Both the position numbers and the translations under genes were made by a program. Below, one piece after another: positions 18,340 to 27,470 of a stretch of 64,000 nucleotides of DNA (positions within the stretch are counted from its first letter, which is position 1; the number at the start of each line of letters is the position of its first letter). Origin of the DNA: G020354785 sp964534745 (GTDB lineage Bacteria; Bacteroidota; Bacteroidia; Bacteroidales; UBA10428); contig CAZHQW010000003.1 in assembly GCA_964534745.1 (NCBI GenBank), forward strand, positions 29,158 through 93,157, in the 5' to 3' direction. The notes beneath the pieces are model-generated. The model did no database searches. It saw only the letters and a list, made by a program, of their open reading frames with translations, and was not told the origin of the DNA.

Positions 18340-20137
18340 ATCTTCTAAAATACTCATATACAACATTGGCTTTCTTTTCGCCTATAACATCAGCTAATTG
18401 CTCCAGTCCTGCATTTTTAACAGCGTTCATATCATTAAACCTCTGCAATAACTTTTGAATAGTCTTATCCCCAATCCCGGGTATATTATTTATTTCAGAC
18501 TTAAGTGAAGATTTTATTCTTCTTTTTCTGTGAAATTCGATTCCAAATCTGTGTGCCTCATTTCTTATACTCTGAATTAGTTTCAGGCTTTGCGAATTTT
18601 TGTTTAGATAAAGAGGGACCGGATCCCCCGGGAAATATATTACTTCAAGTCTTTTGGCTATTCCTATAAATATTGGTTTTTGTTTTAATTCCAGTGTTTG
18701 CAGGCTTTTCAATGCCGCGTTTAGTTGTCCCTTCCCTCCGTCAATTATCACAAGCTGTGGCAGGGATTCATTTTCCTCTGTTAACCTCTTGAACCGCCTG
18801 AATACTACTTCCCCCATTGAGGCAAAATCATTTATTCCTCTAACTGTCTTAATTATAAAATGGCGGTACTCCTTTTTACTGGGTTTTGAATTTCTGAATA
18901 CAACACATGAAGCCACTGTATCTGCTCCCTGTATATTTGATATATCAAAACATTCAATATGATATGGCAATTCCTTTAACCTGAGATCCTGTTTAAGTGT
19001 GTTCAACAATATGTCTGTCCGTTTATCTATTTTATTATCAGCCTTTTGCCTTGATTTTTCATACCCGTAGTTCTTAGCATTTCTATATGAAAGTTGCAGC
19101 AGTTTCTTTTTATCTCCCTTTATTGGAACGACCGTTTTTGCATTTTTAAAGTCAACATCCATTTTAAAAGGCACTATTATTTCACCGGAATCACTTTTAA
19201 GCTTTTCCCTTATTTCTACAATGGCGAAAGACAGCAGCTCCTCCCTGTTTTCCTCAATACGCTTTACCATTTCAATTGTATGAGACTGAATAATTGCCCC
19301 TTTTACGACCTTGAGATAATTTACATAAGCAACATTTTCCTCATCAACTATAGAAAATACGTCAATATTGTTAATTCTTGAGCTAACTACTGTTGATTTG
19401 CTCCTGAACTTCTCCAGTACCTCGGTCTTCTTCTTTATTAAATCTGCCTCTTCAAACCGGTAACCTGAAGCATACTGTTTCATTAAATCATTAAGGTAAT
19501 TTATCACATGTTGTAAATTTCCTTTCAGTATCTGCCTTATTTGTTTTATTGAGCTGTTATAGTCCTGTTCTGACTGAAGTTTTTCACAGGGTCCTTTGCA
19601 GTTCCCCAGGTGATATTCGAGGCATACTTTATATTTCCCCTTGTTAATATTTTCCTCTGAAAGGTTGTAGTTGCAATTGCGCAGATTATATAACTGTTTC
19701 ACAAGGTTCAGCAATGTCCTAACCATTATAGCTGATGTATAGGGGCCAAAATACTCGGAGCCGTCTTTTTCCAGTCTTCTTGTCATGAATACCCTTGGGA
19801 ACCGTTCTTTTTTTATACATATCCAAGGAAAAGTCTTATCATCTTTCAATAGAACATTATACCTGGGTAAATGCTTTTTTATGAAATTATTTTCCAGTAA
19901 AAGTGCATCAGATTCATTTTCAACAATCACATGTTTTATATCGGCTATTTTTCTGACAAGTACCTCTGTTTTATAGCTGGTTTTCTTTGAAGCAGTGAAA
20001 TATGAGGATACCCTTTTCCTCAGGTTTTTTGCCTTTCCTATATATATAATATTACCGGACTTATCAATAAATTGATATATGCCGGGTTTGTCCGGTAAAA
20101 GCGCGATAGTATTCCCAAGTTTTTCTTTAATCACCAT
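18338..20137 (-). CDS. uvrC: Excinuclease ABC subunit C
   Basis: This 599-residue protein makes both incisions of nucleotide excision repair after UvrAB finds damage. The N-terminal GIY-YIG nuclease (PGIYQFIDK, IYIGKAKNLRKR; about 18-95) is followed by a cysteine-containing region (KYKVCLEYHLGNCKGPC), a UvrB-binding segment (about 200-235), the RNase H-like C-terminal nuclease (IECFDISNIQG, VIIDGGKGQLNAA) and terminal helix-hairpin-helix motifs (INNIPGIGDKTIQKLL). It is complete. It lies downstream of mnmG on the same strand, separated by 59 bases that carry two parS-like sites. Confidence 0.97.
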   Translation of the reverse strand: MVIKEKLGNTIALLPDKPGIYQFIDKSGNIIYIGKAKNLRKRVSSYFTASKKTSYKTEVLVRKIADIKHVIVENESDALLLENNFIKKHLPRYNVLLKDDKTFPWICIKKERFPRVFMTRRLEKDGSEYFGPYTSAIMVRTLLNLVKQLYNLRNCNYNLSEENINKGKYKVCLEYHLGNCKGPCEKLQSEQDYNSSIKQIRQILKGNLQHVINYLNDLMKQYASGYRFEEADLIKKKTEVLEKFRSKSTVVSSRINNIDVFSIVDEENVAYVNYLKVVKGAIIQSHTIEMVKRIEENREELLSFAIVEIREKLKSDSGEIIVPFKMDVDFKNAKTVVPIKGDKKKLLQLSYRNAKNYGYEKSRQKADNKIDKRTDILLNTLKQDLRLKELPYHIECFDISNIQGADTVASCVVFRNSKPSKKEYRHFIIKTVRGINDFASMGEVVFRRFKRLTEENESLPQLVIIDGGKGQLNAALKSLQTLELKQKPIFIGIAKRLEVIYFPGDPVPLYLNKNSQSLKLIQSIRNEAHRFGIEFHRKRRIKSSLKSEINNIPGIGDKTIQKLLQRFNDMNAVKNAGLEQLADVIGEKKANVVYEYFRR

Positions 20138-20146
20138 TTATAGTTA

Positions 20147-20162
20147 AGTTCCACGTGGAAAT
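20147..20162. other. parS-like site 1 (near match)
   Basis: AGTTCCACGTGGAAAT shares the palindromic core GTTCCACGTGGAA with the perfect site 34 bases to the right and matches it at 13 of 16 positions. A tandem second copy in a 59-base gap argues against chance. Confidence 0.6.
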
Positions 20163-20180
20163 ATCCTGATGAATGAATTA

Positions 20181-20196
20181 TGTTCCACGTGGAACA
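20181..20196. other. parS centromere-like site 2 (perfect 16-base palindrome)
   Basis: TGTTCCACGTGGAACA is a perfect palindrome of the ParB-binding parS class; the Bacillus type is TGTTTCACGTGAAACA and the pseudomonad type is nearly identical to this one. It abuts the mnmG stop codon. ParB spreading from parS drives origin segregation and condensin loading, and parS sites cluster near chromosomal origins. parA and parB themselves are not in the window. Confidence 0.8.
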
Positions 20197-22068
20197 TTAT
20201 CTTCCCAAATGGACCAGCAACACATTAATATCAGCCGGAGAAACCCCAGATATCCTCAACGCCTGTCCGATTGTCCTTGGCTTTATCCTTGCCAGTTTTT
20301 GTCTTCCCTCAGTAGAAATTGACTTAAGCTTGCTATAATCAATATTCTTACTTATTTTAATATTTTCAAGCCTCTTTATTTTCCCTGCCTGCTCTTTTTC
20401 CCTTTTTATATAGCCGTCGTACTTTATTTCAATTTCGCTTAGTTCTATTATATCGTCCCGGCTAAACCCAATATTATCAACTATTTCTTTAATTTGACTT
20501 ATATAATCTATTAAATCACAGATTTTTATTTGAGGCCTTAGAAGCAAATTATACAGCTTTACACTTTGATTTATCTCAGATGTATTCTTATCCCTTAGCA
20601 GCATATTAATATCATCCGGCTTTACGCTAAAATTCTTAATAAACTCTATCAATTCATTCTTTTTGTTTATTTTATATTTTAACCTGTTAATCCTTTCTTT
20701 TCCTGCCAATCCAATTTTATAAGCTTTTTCAGTTAGCCTTTCATCTGCGTTATCCTGCCTCAGCATTATTCTGTATTCCGCTCTGGAAGTAAACATCCTG
20801 TATGGCTCATCCACGCCCTTATTAATCAAATCATCAATTAAAACCCCTATATATGCTTCATCCCTTCCCAGTACAAATTCTCCCTTATTGTTAATTTTAA
20901 GGTGAGCATTTATTCCTGCCATTATTCCCTGTGCTCCAGCCTCCTCATATCCCGTAGTCCCGTTTATCTGTCCTGCAAAATATAATCCTTCGATTTTTCT
21001 TGTTTCAAGCGTATAATTAAGCTGGGTCGGAGGATAATAGTCATATTCAATAGCATATCCCGGCCTGAACATCCTCACATTTTCAAGTCCCTTTATAGTT
21101 TTCATCGCTTCATACTGTATATCTATAGGTAAAGATGATGAAAATCCGTTTAAATAATACTCAATATTATTGATCCCTTCCGGCTCAACGAATAGCTGGT
21201 GTCTTTTTTTATCGGAAAATGTTACTATTTTGCCTTCAATACTGGGGCAGTACCTTGGTCCGATTCCCTTTATCGTCCCGTTAAACAATGGAGAATCTCC
21301 AAAGCCCTTTTTTAGTATATTATGGGTCTTCTCGTTTGTATACGTAATATAACAACTCTTTTGCGTTACTATCCTTCGCTTTGACAAATATGAAAATGCG
21401 CCTCCTTCTTCATCACCCTTTTGCTCCTTTAATACTGAAAAATTAATTGTTCTTCCATCCAGCCTTGCGGGAGTTCCCGTTTTCATCCTGCTTACCTCGA
21501 AACCTGCTTTTTCAAGCTGCCGTGATATTCCTGATGAAACAGGTTCCGATATCCTTCCCCCGCTTACTTTTACTTTTCCTATATGAATCATTCCGTTTTC
21601 AAATGTTCCGCATGCAAGAATCACAGATTTTGAATAGAACTTTACATTGTTTATTGTCAAAATTCCTTTTACCCTGTTTCTTTCTATAATTAATTCCTTT
21701 ACATTATCCTGCCATAAATCAATGTTTTTATTCTTCTCAATAACTTTTCTCCATTCCATATAAAATTTCATCCTGTCGCATTGTGCCCGCGGACTCCACA
21801 TTGCCGGACCCTTTGATTTATTAAGCATCCTGAACTGAATCATGCTTTTGTCAGTTACAATTCCTGAATATCCACCCAGAGCATCTAATTCCCGTATAAT
21901 CTGCCCTTTTGCTATTCCACCCATAGCAGGATTACATGACATCTGCGCTATTTTGGTCATATCCATAGTTATCAATAGGACTTTTGAGCCTATATTTGCT
22001 CCTGCACATGCTGCTTCACATCCTGCATGTCCTGCTCCTACAACAATAATGTCATATTCACTAGTCAT
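20197..22068 (-). CDS. mnmG: tRNA uridine-5-carboxymethylaminomethyl modification enzyme MnmG (GidA)
   Basis: MnmG works with MnmE to put the carboxymethylaminomethyl group on wobble U34 of several tRNAs, using FAD. The 623-residue protein has the FAD-binding start VVGAGHAGCEAA, then CNPAMGGIAKGQ, the substrate-site block RMKTGTPARLDGRT, FAGQINGTTGYEEAGAQG, and the C-terminal helical domain ending ALRISGVSPADINVLLVHL. The length is normal. It is followed by ybeY upstream on the same strand (16-base gap). In many bacteria gidA lies near the replication origin and parS, which agrees with the palindromes after its stop. Confidence 0.97.
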   Translation of the reverse strand: MTSEYDIIVVGAGHAGCEAACAGANIGSKVLLITMDMTKIAQMSCNPAMGGIAKGQIIRELDALGGYSGIVTDKSMIQFRMLNKSKGPAMWSPRAQCDRMKFYMEWRKVIEKNKNIDLWQDNVKELIIERNRVKGILTINNVKFYSKSVILACGTFENGMIHIGKVKVSGGRISEPVSSGISRQLEKAGFEVSRMKTGTPARLDGRTINFSVLKEQKGDEEGGAFSYLSKRRIVTQKSCYITYTNEKTHNILKKGFGDSPLFNGTIKGIGPRYCPSIEGKIVTFSDKKRHQLFVEPEGINNIEYYLNGFSSSLPIDIQYEAMKTIKGLENVRMFRPGYAIEYDYYPPTQLNYTLETRKIEGLYFAGQINGTTGYEEAGAQGIMAGINAHLKINNKGEFVLGRDEAYIGVLIDDLINKGVDEPYRMFTSRAEYRIMLRQDNADERLTEKAYKIGLAGKERINRLKYKINKKNELIEFIKNFSVKPDDINMLLRDKNTSEINQSVKLYNLLLRPQIKICDLIDYISQIKEIVDNIGFSRDDIIELSEIEIKYDGYIKREKEQAGKIKRLENIKISKNIDYSKLKSISTEGRQKLARIKPRTIGQALRISGVSPADINVLLVHLGR

Positions 22069-22084
22069 ATAACCAAGAAAAAAT

Positions 22085-22498
22085 CTACGAATTTAAATAA
22101 AAATTTTCCTTATTTGTCATTAATTCCTTTTCCCTGTCAGTTTTATCCCCGTACCCTATAAGATGCAAAACCCCGTGAATAATAACACGTTTCATTTCTT
22201 TATCGAAATCCCCTTCAGAATATATTTTACTGTTATCTTTTATTCTATCAACACTTATGTATACTTCTCCGCCAACAGTATTCTTAAATTTATTGCCAAA
22301 TACCATAACATCCGTATAATATGCCCTGTTCAGAAATTCTTTATTTAAATTAAGGATGGCTTTATCTGATGTGAAAATAATGCTAATCTCTCCTCTTCTG
22401 TATCCTTCCCCGTTGATTATGGAGTTTATTAAATTACTATAATTCTCTTCTTCAACTAACCTAAATGAAGTGTCTTTATAATAATATTTTACATTCAA
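22085..22498 (-). CDS. ybeY: Endoribonuclease YbeY (rRNA maturation)
   Basis: At 137 residues this is a compact YbeY, a zinc-dependent endoribonuclease of 16S rRNA 3'-end processing and ribosome quality control. The metal site is visible as IHGVLHLIGYGDKTDREKE (about 110-128), matching HGxLHLxGYDH with aspartate in place of the final histidine region. TDVMVFGNKF and GEVYISVDRI are the other conserved strands. It starts four bases after the stop of the HATPase gene, so these two and mnmG are probably co-transcribed. Confidence 0.93.
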   Translation of the reverse strand: MNVKYYYKDTSFRLVEEENYSNLINSIINGEGYRRGEISIIFTSDKAILNLNKEFLNRAYYTDVMVFGNKFKNTVGGEVYISVDRIKDNSKIYSEGDFDKEMKRVIIHGVLHLIGYGDKTDREKELMTNKENFYLNS

Positions 22499-22502
22499 AT
22501 AT

Positions 22503-22901
22503 TTATTTCAAATTAAATTCCAGCACGACAGTTGCCCCGTTTCGTGAAAACTCAATCCCGTCTGATAATTTTTCCATCAAAAATATTCCTCTGCCGTTAA
22601 TATTTTCAATATTTTCAGGGGCTGTAGGATCCGGAATATTTTTGTAGTCAAATCCATCTCCTTCATCGTCTACTCTGATTTTTAACTTTTTTTCGTCCTT
22701 ATTTATTATGATATTGACTAATTTGTTCTCATCCAGTTTATTTCCATGCAAAATCGCGTTATTAGCTGCCTCCAGTGCTGCTATCAGTATATTTCCATAT
22801 AAATCCGAGCTAATATTGTATTCAGCTGATATATCATCTACAAGCTTCTCCACCTTCCTCAGATTTTCAATTTTCGATCTTATTTCATATTTTTTTTCCA
22901 T
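22503..22901 (-). CDS. RsbW-like serine kinase / anti-sigma factor ATPase domain protein
   Basis: The 132 residues form a single HATPase_c_2 domain: N-box AALEAANNAILHGNK (about 44-58), G1-like VDDEGDGFDYKNI and the G2 lid NGRGIFLMEKLSD. Stand-alone proteins of this type (RsbW, SpoIIAB) phosphorylate anti-sigma-factor antagonists or hold sigma factors. No STAS-domain partner, phosphatase or alternative sigma factor gene is adjacent, so the partner is unknown. It is the first gene before ybeY-mnmG. The upstream 132-base gap is AT-rich and has no clear promoter. Confidence 0.85.
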   Translation of the reverse strand: MEKKYEIRSKIENLRKVEKLVDDISAEYNISSDLYGNILIAALEAANNAILHGNKLDENKLVNIIINKDEKKLKIRVDDEGDGFDYKNIPDPTAPENIENINGRGIFLMEKLSDGIEFSRNGATVVLEFNLK

Positions 22902-23033
22902 TTACGTATATTTTCAATAAATATCTCCGCGTTCCCCCTTTTATACTGCATTTAATTAATTATGTTACTAAATTAATTAATTTCTATCCGAAAATAGTAA
23001 AAAATCGCCTAATTTATTTATAAAATTTAATGC

Positions 23034-24239
23034 CTAATTACTAAGCCATAATTCCGGGTTAATGTTCTGTGATTCTTTCCATATCTGGAAATGCAATATT
23101 GTCTGATTCGTTTTTTCATCAGTAAAAACATTTCCTATCTTCTGCTTTGTATATACTGTTTGTCCCGGACTCACATTGATATTTTTCAGATTATGATATA
23201 GGGTATAATAATTGCCATGCCTGATTATCAATGTATAATTTTCACCTGGGATAGAAAATATTTTTGATACTATGCCATTAAATATTGCTCTTACTTCCGC
23301 ATCTCTTACTGTGGATATATCAATTCCGTCATTTCTGATCTTGATATTCTTCAATACCGGATGCGGCTGCTCACCGTACTTACCTGTGATAATGCCATAT
23401 TTTGTAGGCCATGGCAATTTCCCTATATTTTTTTCAAAATTATCTGAAATAAGCCTCTCCTCAGGGGTTAACATACTGTATACCCCTTTCTGCCTGCTCC
23501 TTTCCTCTTTTATTAACTTCTCCAGCTCCTTTTTTATTTTTTCAGCCAGCTTCCTTTTCTCTTCCAGCTCTATAATAAGCTCGTTCTCCCTTTTTGTTAG
23601 CTCCCTTATTAATATCTCCTTACTGGCTTTCTCTCTTATTATATTAATATTCTCCCTTTCTTTCTCTTTTATCAGCCTGTCTTTTGTATCCCTGTCCCTG
23701 CTTAATTCAATTAATTTCTTCTCAATGATGTTCTTGAATGCAACAATGAGTTTTGCCTGCTTCTGCCTGTATTGCGTATACTGCTGTATATATCTTACAC
23801 GCTTATATGCCTGGTTAAAGCTTTCCGATGCCAGTATATACATCAATAATACATCCTGTTCCCTCTTTTTGTAGGCATTTACTATAACCCTTGCATATTC
23901 TGCCTTTATCTTTTTCAAATCAGACTCAAGTGAAGTTATAAGTTTCCTGTTGTCTGAAATCTTTACATCAAGATCTTCAATCCCTGCGGTTAGTTCCCTG
24001 ATATATTTATTTCGCGCATCTATCCTGTACTCAAGAATTTTTAATTCATTTAATGAATATTTCTTTTTCTCCTTTGTTTCTTCCAGTATTTTACTAGCAT
24101 ATTCAATCTCCTGCTTTGCTTTGGACTGCAATTCCTTCAGCCTCTCTTTTTCCTGTCCTTTAACTTTATTAATTACCAGACATATGAATAAAATAAGGAG
24201 ATATTTTGGTCTGGGGTAATATATATGAATATTCTTCAA
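23034..24239 (-). CDS. EnvC-like murein hydrolase activator (M23/LytM domain)
   Basis: The 401-residue protein has a short signal peptide (about 12-28), a long charged coiled coil (about 30-265) and a C-terminal LytM fold (about 280-400). The LytM metal ligands are incomplete: the HxxxD position reads NDGIDI and the final HxH reads ILHFQIW. This is the pattern of EnvC-type proteins, which switch on N-acetylmuramoyl-L-alanine amidases at the division septum instead of cutting peptidoglycan themselves. It follows the TPR gene by 13 bases in the flippase-dut-nucleotidyltransferase-TPR run. The FtsEX partner is not in view. Confidence 0.88.
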   Translation of the reverse strand: MKNIHIYYPRPKYLLILFICLVINKVKGQEKERLKELQSKAKQEIEYASKILEETKEKKKYSLNELKILEYRIDARNKYIRELTAGIEDLDVKISDNRKLITSLESDLKKIKAEYARVIVNAYKKREQDVLLMYILASESFNQAYKRVRYIQQYTQYRQKQAKLIVAFKNIIEKKLIELSRDRDTKDRLIKEKERENINIIREKASKEILIRELTKRENELIIELEEKRKLAEKIKKELEKLIKEERSRQKGVYSMLTPEERLISDNFEKNIGKLPWPTKYGIITGKYGEQPHPVLKNIKIRNDGIDISTVRDAEVRAIFNGIVSKIFSIPGENYTLIIRHGNYYTLYHNLKNINVSPGQTVYTKQKIGNVFTDEKTNQTILHFQIWKESQNINPELWLSN

Positions 24240-24252
24240 TTCTATAAAGGTA

Positions 24253-26007
24253 TTATTTTCCCTTCTCTTCGGCCTGTTTGATCTTTTTCATAATATCCAA
24301 ATCATTATCAGAATATTTCAAAGCCTCATTCCAGTAAAATACAGCCTCTTTTGACCCAGACAGCTCATATAATATATCTCCATAGTGATCAAGAATCTCG
24401 CTGTTTTTATCTCCTCCATATTTCAGTGCCTTTTCAATATATTTTTTAGCTTTATTCTTTTCTCCCTTTCTAAATAATATCCATCCGTATGTGTCGAGGT
24501 AAGTATAATTCTTTGGTTCAACTTCAATTGTAAGCCTGCTTAATTCTTCTGCCTTTTTCAAATTTTCCTTGCGCAAAGCCAGGTAGTAACTGTAATTATT
24601 CCTTACCAGCAAATTACCCGGATCCATTTCAAGAACCTTCTCAAAACAGTTGTCCGATTTCCTGAAATCGCCTACATTTCTGTATGCTTCTGCAAGGAAA
24701 TTATAAAACTGCATTTCCTGTGTTTCGTCTTTTGCATACCTTATACCTTCCTCAAGTGTATTCACTGCTTCATCATTTATTCCTGTCTGTATCATCGCTA
24801 TCCCCTTAAAAAGATAGAATACAGGCTCTTCTTTGAATATTTTTAAGGCCTGGGTGCTCTTGCTGATAACGCTATCAAACCTGCCCAGCGAATTTTCAAT
24901 ATACAGCAGCTGTTCCCATATTATGTAACTTTTATTATCTATTGCAAGTATTGAATTCAATTCATCTTCGGCCATCTCCAGTTCATCATTTCTTATATAA
25001 AAGTCCGCGCACAACGTCCTTACATTTACATTGTCATCGTATTTTTCTTTCATCGCTTCCACAAGCATGCCAATATACTTATTAAAATTGTTAAACACCG
25101 AATCGTCTTTTATAAACCTGACTATCAGCGAGATTTTAATGTCCACATCAATGTTGTCATTATTTACGGCATCCTTATAATACTTGAAGGCCTTATCATA
25201 TTCGTTTGTTGATCTCAGGAACTCTGCATATGAAAGTTGTGTTTTGTCATTTTCCGGATCCTTAATCAGAAGCATATTGTAATACTTATGTGCCTCATCA
25301 TAGTTTTTAATGTCGGCATAATACTCTGCCAGCAGTCCCAATAGATTATAATTTTCAGGATAATACTCAATGGCTTTCTTAAGCTCGGCTATTGCTTTAT
25401 CCTGCCTTCCTGTTTTACTGTATATCTTATGTTTTGAAATTAATATATTCTCATTTTCCCCTATATTATCTTCTATGGTGTCAAGCATCAACAATGCTTT
25501 ATCATATTTGCCCACTTCCTCATACATCAGGGCCAGCTTGTATTTCATATCCATATCTTTCGGATTTGTTATTACCAGTTTTTCGTATATGGATATGCTG
25601 CTGTCAATCTCATTCTTTAAGCTGTAAATATTTGCAAGGTGAAGCAAATACCATTTATTGTTATCCTCATCATAATATACTGCACTATCTGCGTACTCTT
25701 CTGCCAAATCAATCTTTCCTGCATTCAGGTAAATGCTTGACAGCATATAATGTATTGCAGGGCTGTTTCGCTTATATAACAGGCACTCATTAAAATCTCT
25801 TATAGCCTGCCTGTATTGCCCGAAGATTGCATTTTTTGTAGCACTGGTAAATGCATAATAATATTCATTATCATAAATTCCAGGCTCATCTCTTCCATGC
25901 TTTGATATCCTGGCCGTATCATTTACCCTGTAGCACCAAGCATTGCGCATAATTACCGCCAATCCTGCAACAAAACATAAATTAATTATCTTATTTTTCA
26001 ATCCCAT
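24253..26007 (-). CDS. Tetratricopeptide repeat protein, exported
   Basis: The 584 residues start with a hydrophobic segment (about 5-22, probable signal peptide or anchor) and then consist almost wholly of TPR units of 34 residues, recognisable by repeated A-x-x-x-Y-x-x-x-L and YPENYNLLGLLAEYYA-type pairs. TPR arrays bind other proteins and often assemble envelope complexes. It sits two bases from the nucleotidyltransferase stop-side neighbour and 13 bases before the EnvC-like gene. A role in envelope or cell-wall assembly is inferred from context only. Confidence 0.85.
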   Translation of the reverse strand: MGLKNKIINLCFVAGLAVIMRNAWCYRVNDTARISKHGRDEPGIYDNEYYYAFTSATKNAIFGQYRQAIRDFNECLLYKRNSPAIHYMLSSIYLNAGKIDLAEEYADSAVYYDEDNNKWYLLHLANIYSLKNEIDSSISIYEKLVITNPKDMDMKYKLALMYEEVGKYDKALLMLDTIEDNIGENENILISKHKIYSKTGRQDKAIAELKKAIEYYPENYNLLGLLAEYYADIKNYDEAHKYYNMLLIKDPENDKTQLSYAEFLRSTNEYDKAFKYYKDAVNNDNIDVDIKISLIVRFIKDDSVFNNFNKYIGMLVEAMKEKYDDNVNVRTLCADFYIRNDELEMAEDELNSILAIDNKSYIIWEQLLYIENSLGRFDSVISKSTQALKIFKEEPVFYLFKGIAMIQTGINDEAVNTLEEGIRYAKDETQEMQFYNFLAEAYRNVGDFRKSDNCFEKVLEMDPGNLLVRNNYSYYLALRKENLKKAEELSRLTIEVEPKNYTYLDTYGWILFRKGEKNKAKKYIEKALKYGGDKNSEILDHYGDILYELSGSKEAVFYWNEALKYSDNDLDIMKKIKQAEEKGK

Positions 26008-26009
26008 GT

Positions 26010-27020
26010 TTACCTGATGTTTCTATAAATGCTGAAATCTCCAATACTAAGCTCTTCATTACTTTTTATATACTCGACATTACTTCCTATTATGGACTGT
26101 GATGCCACTATTCCCTCAACCCTGGAGTTATCATATATTATTGTATTTGACAATATACATTTTGCTACTTCCGAGTTATTCTCTATTAGCACATAGGGCC
26201 CTATAATTGAATTGCTTATTTTAACATTTTCTCCAAGATAACAAGGAGGAATAATTTGTGTATTCATTATTTTAACGTTCTTTCCCTTAAGTTCTTTACT
26301 GTCCGTAAAGTCAAGTATCTTTGAGCTTGTTGCTATAAATGTGTTCTTATTACCGCAATCGAGCCATTCCCTTACCGGTCCGATACTGAACTTCAATCCC
26401 TTATTTTTCAAGTTCTCAAGTACTGTTGTCAACTGGTATTCACCATCTACCATAATCTTGCCCCTTATAAGACTTTTTATCTCATTATTCAGCAAATCCC
26501 CGTTTTTAAAATAGTATAATCCTACGATTGCCTTATTTGAAATTTTTTCCTTTGGTTTTTCTATGAAGTCCGTCACTATATTTTGCTTATTTATTTTTAC
26601 CACTCCGTAGTGTTGGGGATCTTTAACTTCATAAATCCATATTATAGCTTCATTTTCCTTGCCAACCTTAAAATCGGCCTTAAACAGCGTGTCTGCGAAT
26701 GCTATAATAACTTCATTATTTAAAAGCTCATTCGCACAATATATTGCATGGGCAGTTCCCAGTGCTTCCTTTTGATAATATATTTTTCCGTGCGCATTTA
26801 CATTTTTTGCAATACTAACCAGTTCATTTTCTACTTCCCTGCCAAAATCACCTATAACAAATCCAATATTTTTTATTTTGCTGTCTATTGATTTTGCCAG
26901 TTCATCAATAAGCCTGTGAACAATTGCCTTTCCTGCAATTTTCATCAGTGGCTTCGGCACAAACAGTGAATGAGGACGCATCCTCTTTCCAATACCTGCC
27001 ATAGGGATAATTACATTCAT
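26010..27020 (-). CDS. Sugar-phosphate nucleotidyltransferase
   Basis: The 336-residue enzyme opens with IIPMAGIGKRMRPHS and VPKPLMKIAGK, the nucleotide-binding signature of NTP transferases that make activated sugars (RmlA/GlmU/GalU superfamily). FADTLF supplies the metal-binding aspartate. The last 90 residues form left-handed beta-helix (hexapeptide) turns, such as PPCYLGENVKISNSIIGPYV. The sugar is not readable; glucose-1-phosphate thymidylyl- or uridylyltransferase-like activity is plausible. It stands 18 bases after dut in the same operon as the flippase, consistent with surface polysaccharide synthesis. Confidence 0.88.
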   Translation of the reverse strand: MNVIIPMAGIGKRMRPHSLFVPKPLMKIAGKAIVHRLIDELAKSIDSKIKNIGFVIGDFGREVENELVSIAKNVNAHGKIYYQKEALGTAHAIYCANELLNNEVIIAFADTLFKADFKVGKENEAIIWIYEVKDPQHYGVVKINKQNIVTDFIEKPKEKISNKAIVGLYYFKNGDLLNNEIKSLIRGKIMVDGEYQLTTVLENLKNKGLKFSIGPVREWLDCGNKNTFIATSSKILDFTDSKELKGKNVKIMNTQIIPPCYLGENVKISNSIIGPYVLIENNSEVAKCILSNTIIYDNSRVEGIVASQSIIGSNVEYIKSNEELSIGDFSIYRNIR

Positions 27021-27038
27021 TTTTATTTATTTTAATTC

Positions 27039-27470
27039 TCATTTGCCAGTATGGCCAAATCCTCCCTTTCCTCTCTCTGTCTGGTCCAATGACTGAACCA
27101 GCTCCCATTCAACCTTTTCATGCCTATTTATAATCATCTGGCAAATTCGTTCACCATCATTAACAATATAAATTTTATCAGACAGATTTATCAGTATTGC
27201 ACAAATTTCACCCCTGTAATCGGCATCTATAGTTCCCGGTGTATTTAATACCGATATCCCGTGCTTAATGGCCAATCCGCTTCTTGGCCTTATCTGGGCT
27301 TCATATCCCGGCGGCAGCTCAATAAACAATCCGGTTGGTATCAAAGCTCTTTCCAGGGGCTTAAGCCTTACAGGCTTATCAATATTTGCCATCAGATCCA
27401 TTCCTGCAGAACTGCCTGTGCTGTATGCAGGAAGAGCATGCTTTGACTTACTGACTATCTTTATCTTCAT
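27039..27470 (-). CDS. dut: dUTP diphosphatase
   Basis: This is a standard 143-residue trimeric dUTPase that hydrolyses dUTP to dUMP, keeping uracil out of DNA and feeding dTMP synthesis. All five motifs are present: GSSAGMDLMA (1), RPRSGLAIKHG (2), NTPGTIDADYRGEI (3), ERICQMII (4) and the C-terminal glycine-rich RGKGGFGHTGK (5) that closes over the substrate. Its first 23 bases overlap the end of the flippase gene in another frame, suggesting translational coupling. Confidence 0.96.
   Translation of the reverse strand: MKIKIVSKSKHALPAYSTGSSAGMDLMANIDKPVRLKPLERALIPTGLFIELPPGYEAQIRPRSGLAIKHGISVLNTPGTIDADYRGEICAILINLSDKIYIVNDGERICQMIINRHEKVEWELVQSLDQTERGKGGFGHTGK

Noticed and set aside
22951..22984. 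TTAATTAATTA-type repeats before the HATPase gene
   Set aside because: Imperfect A/T inverted repeat in an AT-rich gap; no T-run terminator or promoter box, so probably compositional.
23272..23874. 200-residue plus-strand frame opposite the EnvC-like gene
   Set aside because: Serine- and phenylalanine-rich low-complexity product made by reading the antisense of a lysine/glutamate-rich coiled coil; no family motif.
25392..25793. 133-residue plus-strand frame in the TPR gene
   Set aside because: Lies wholly within the TPR coding region on the other strand and has no motif.
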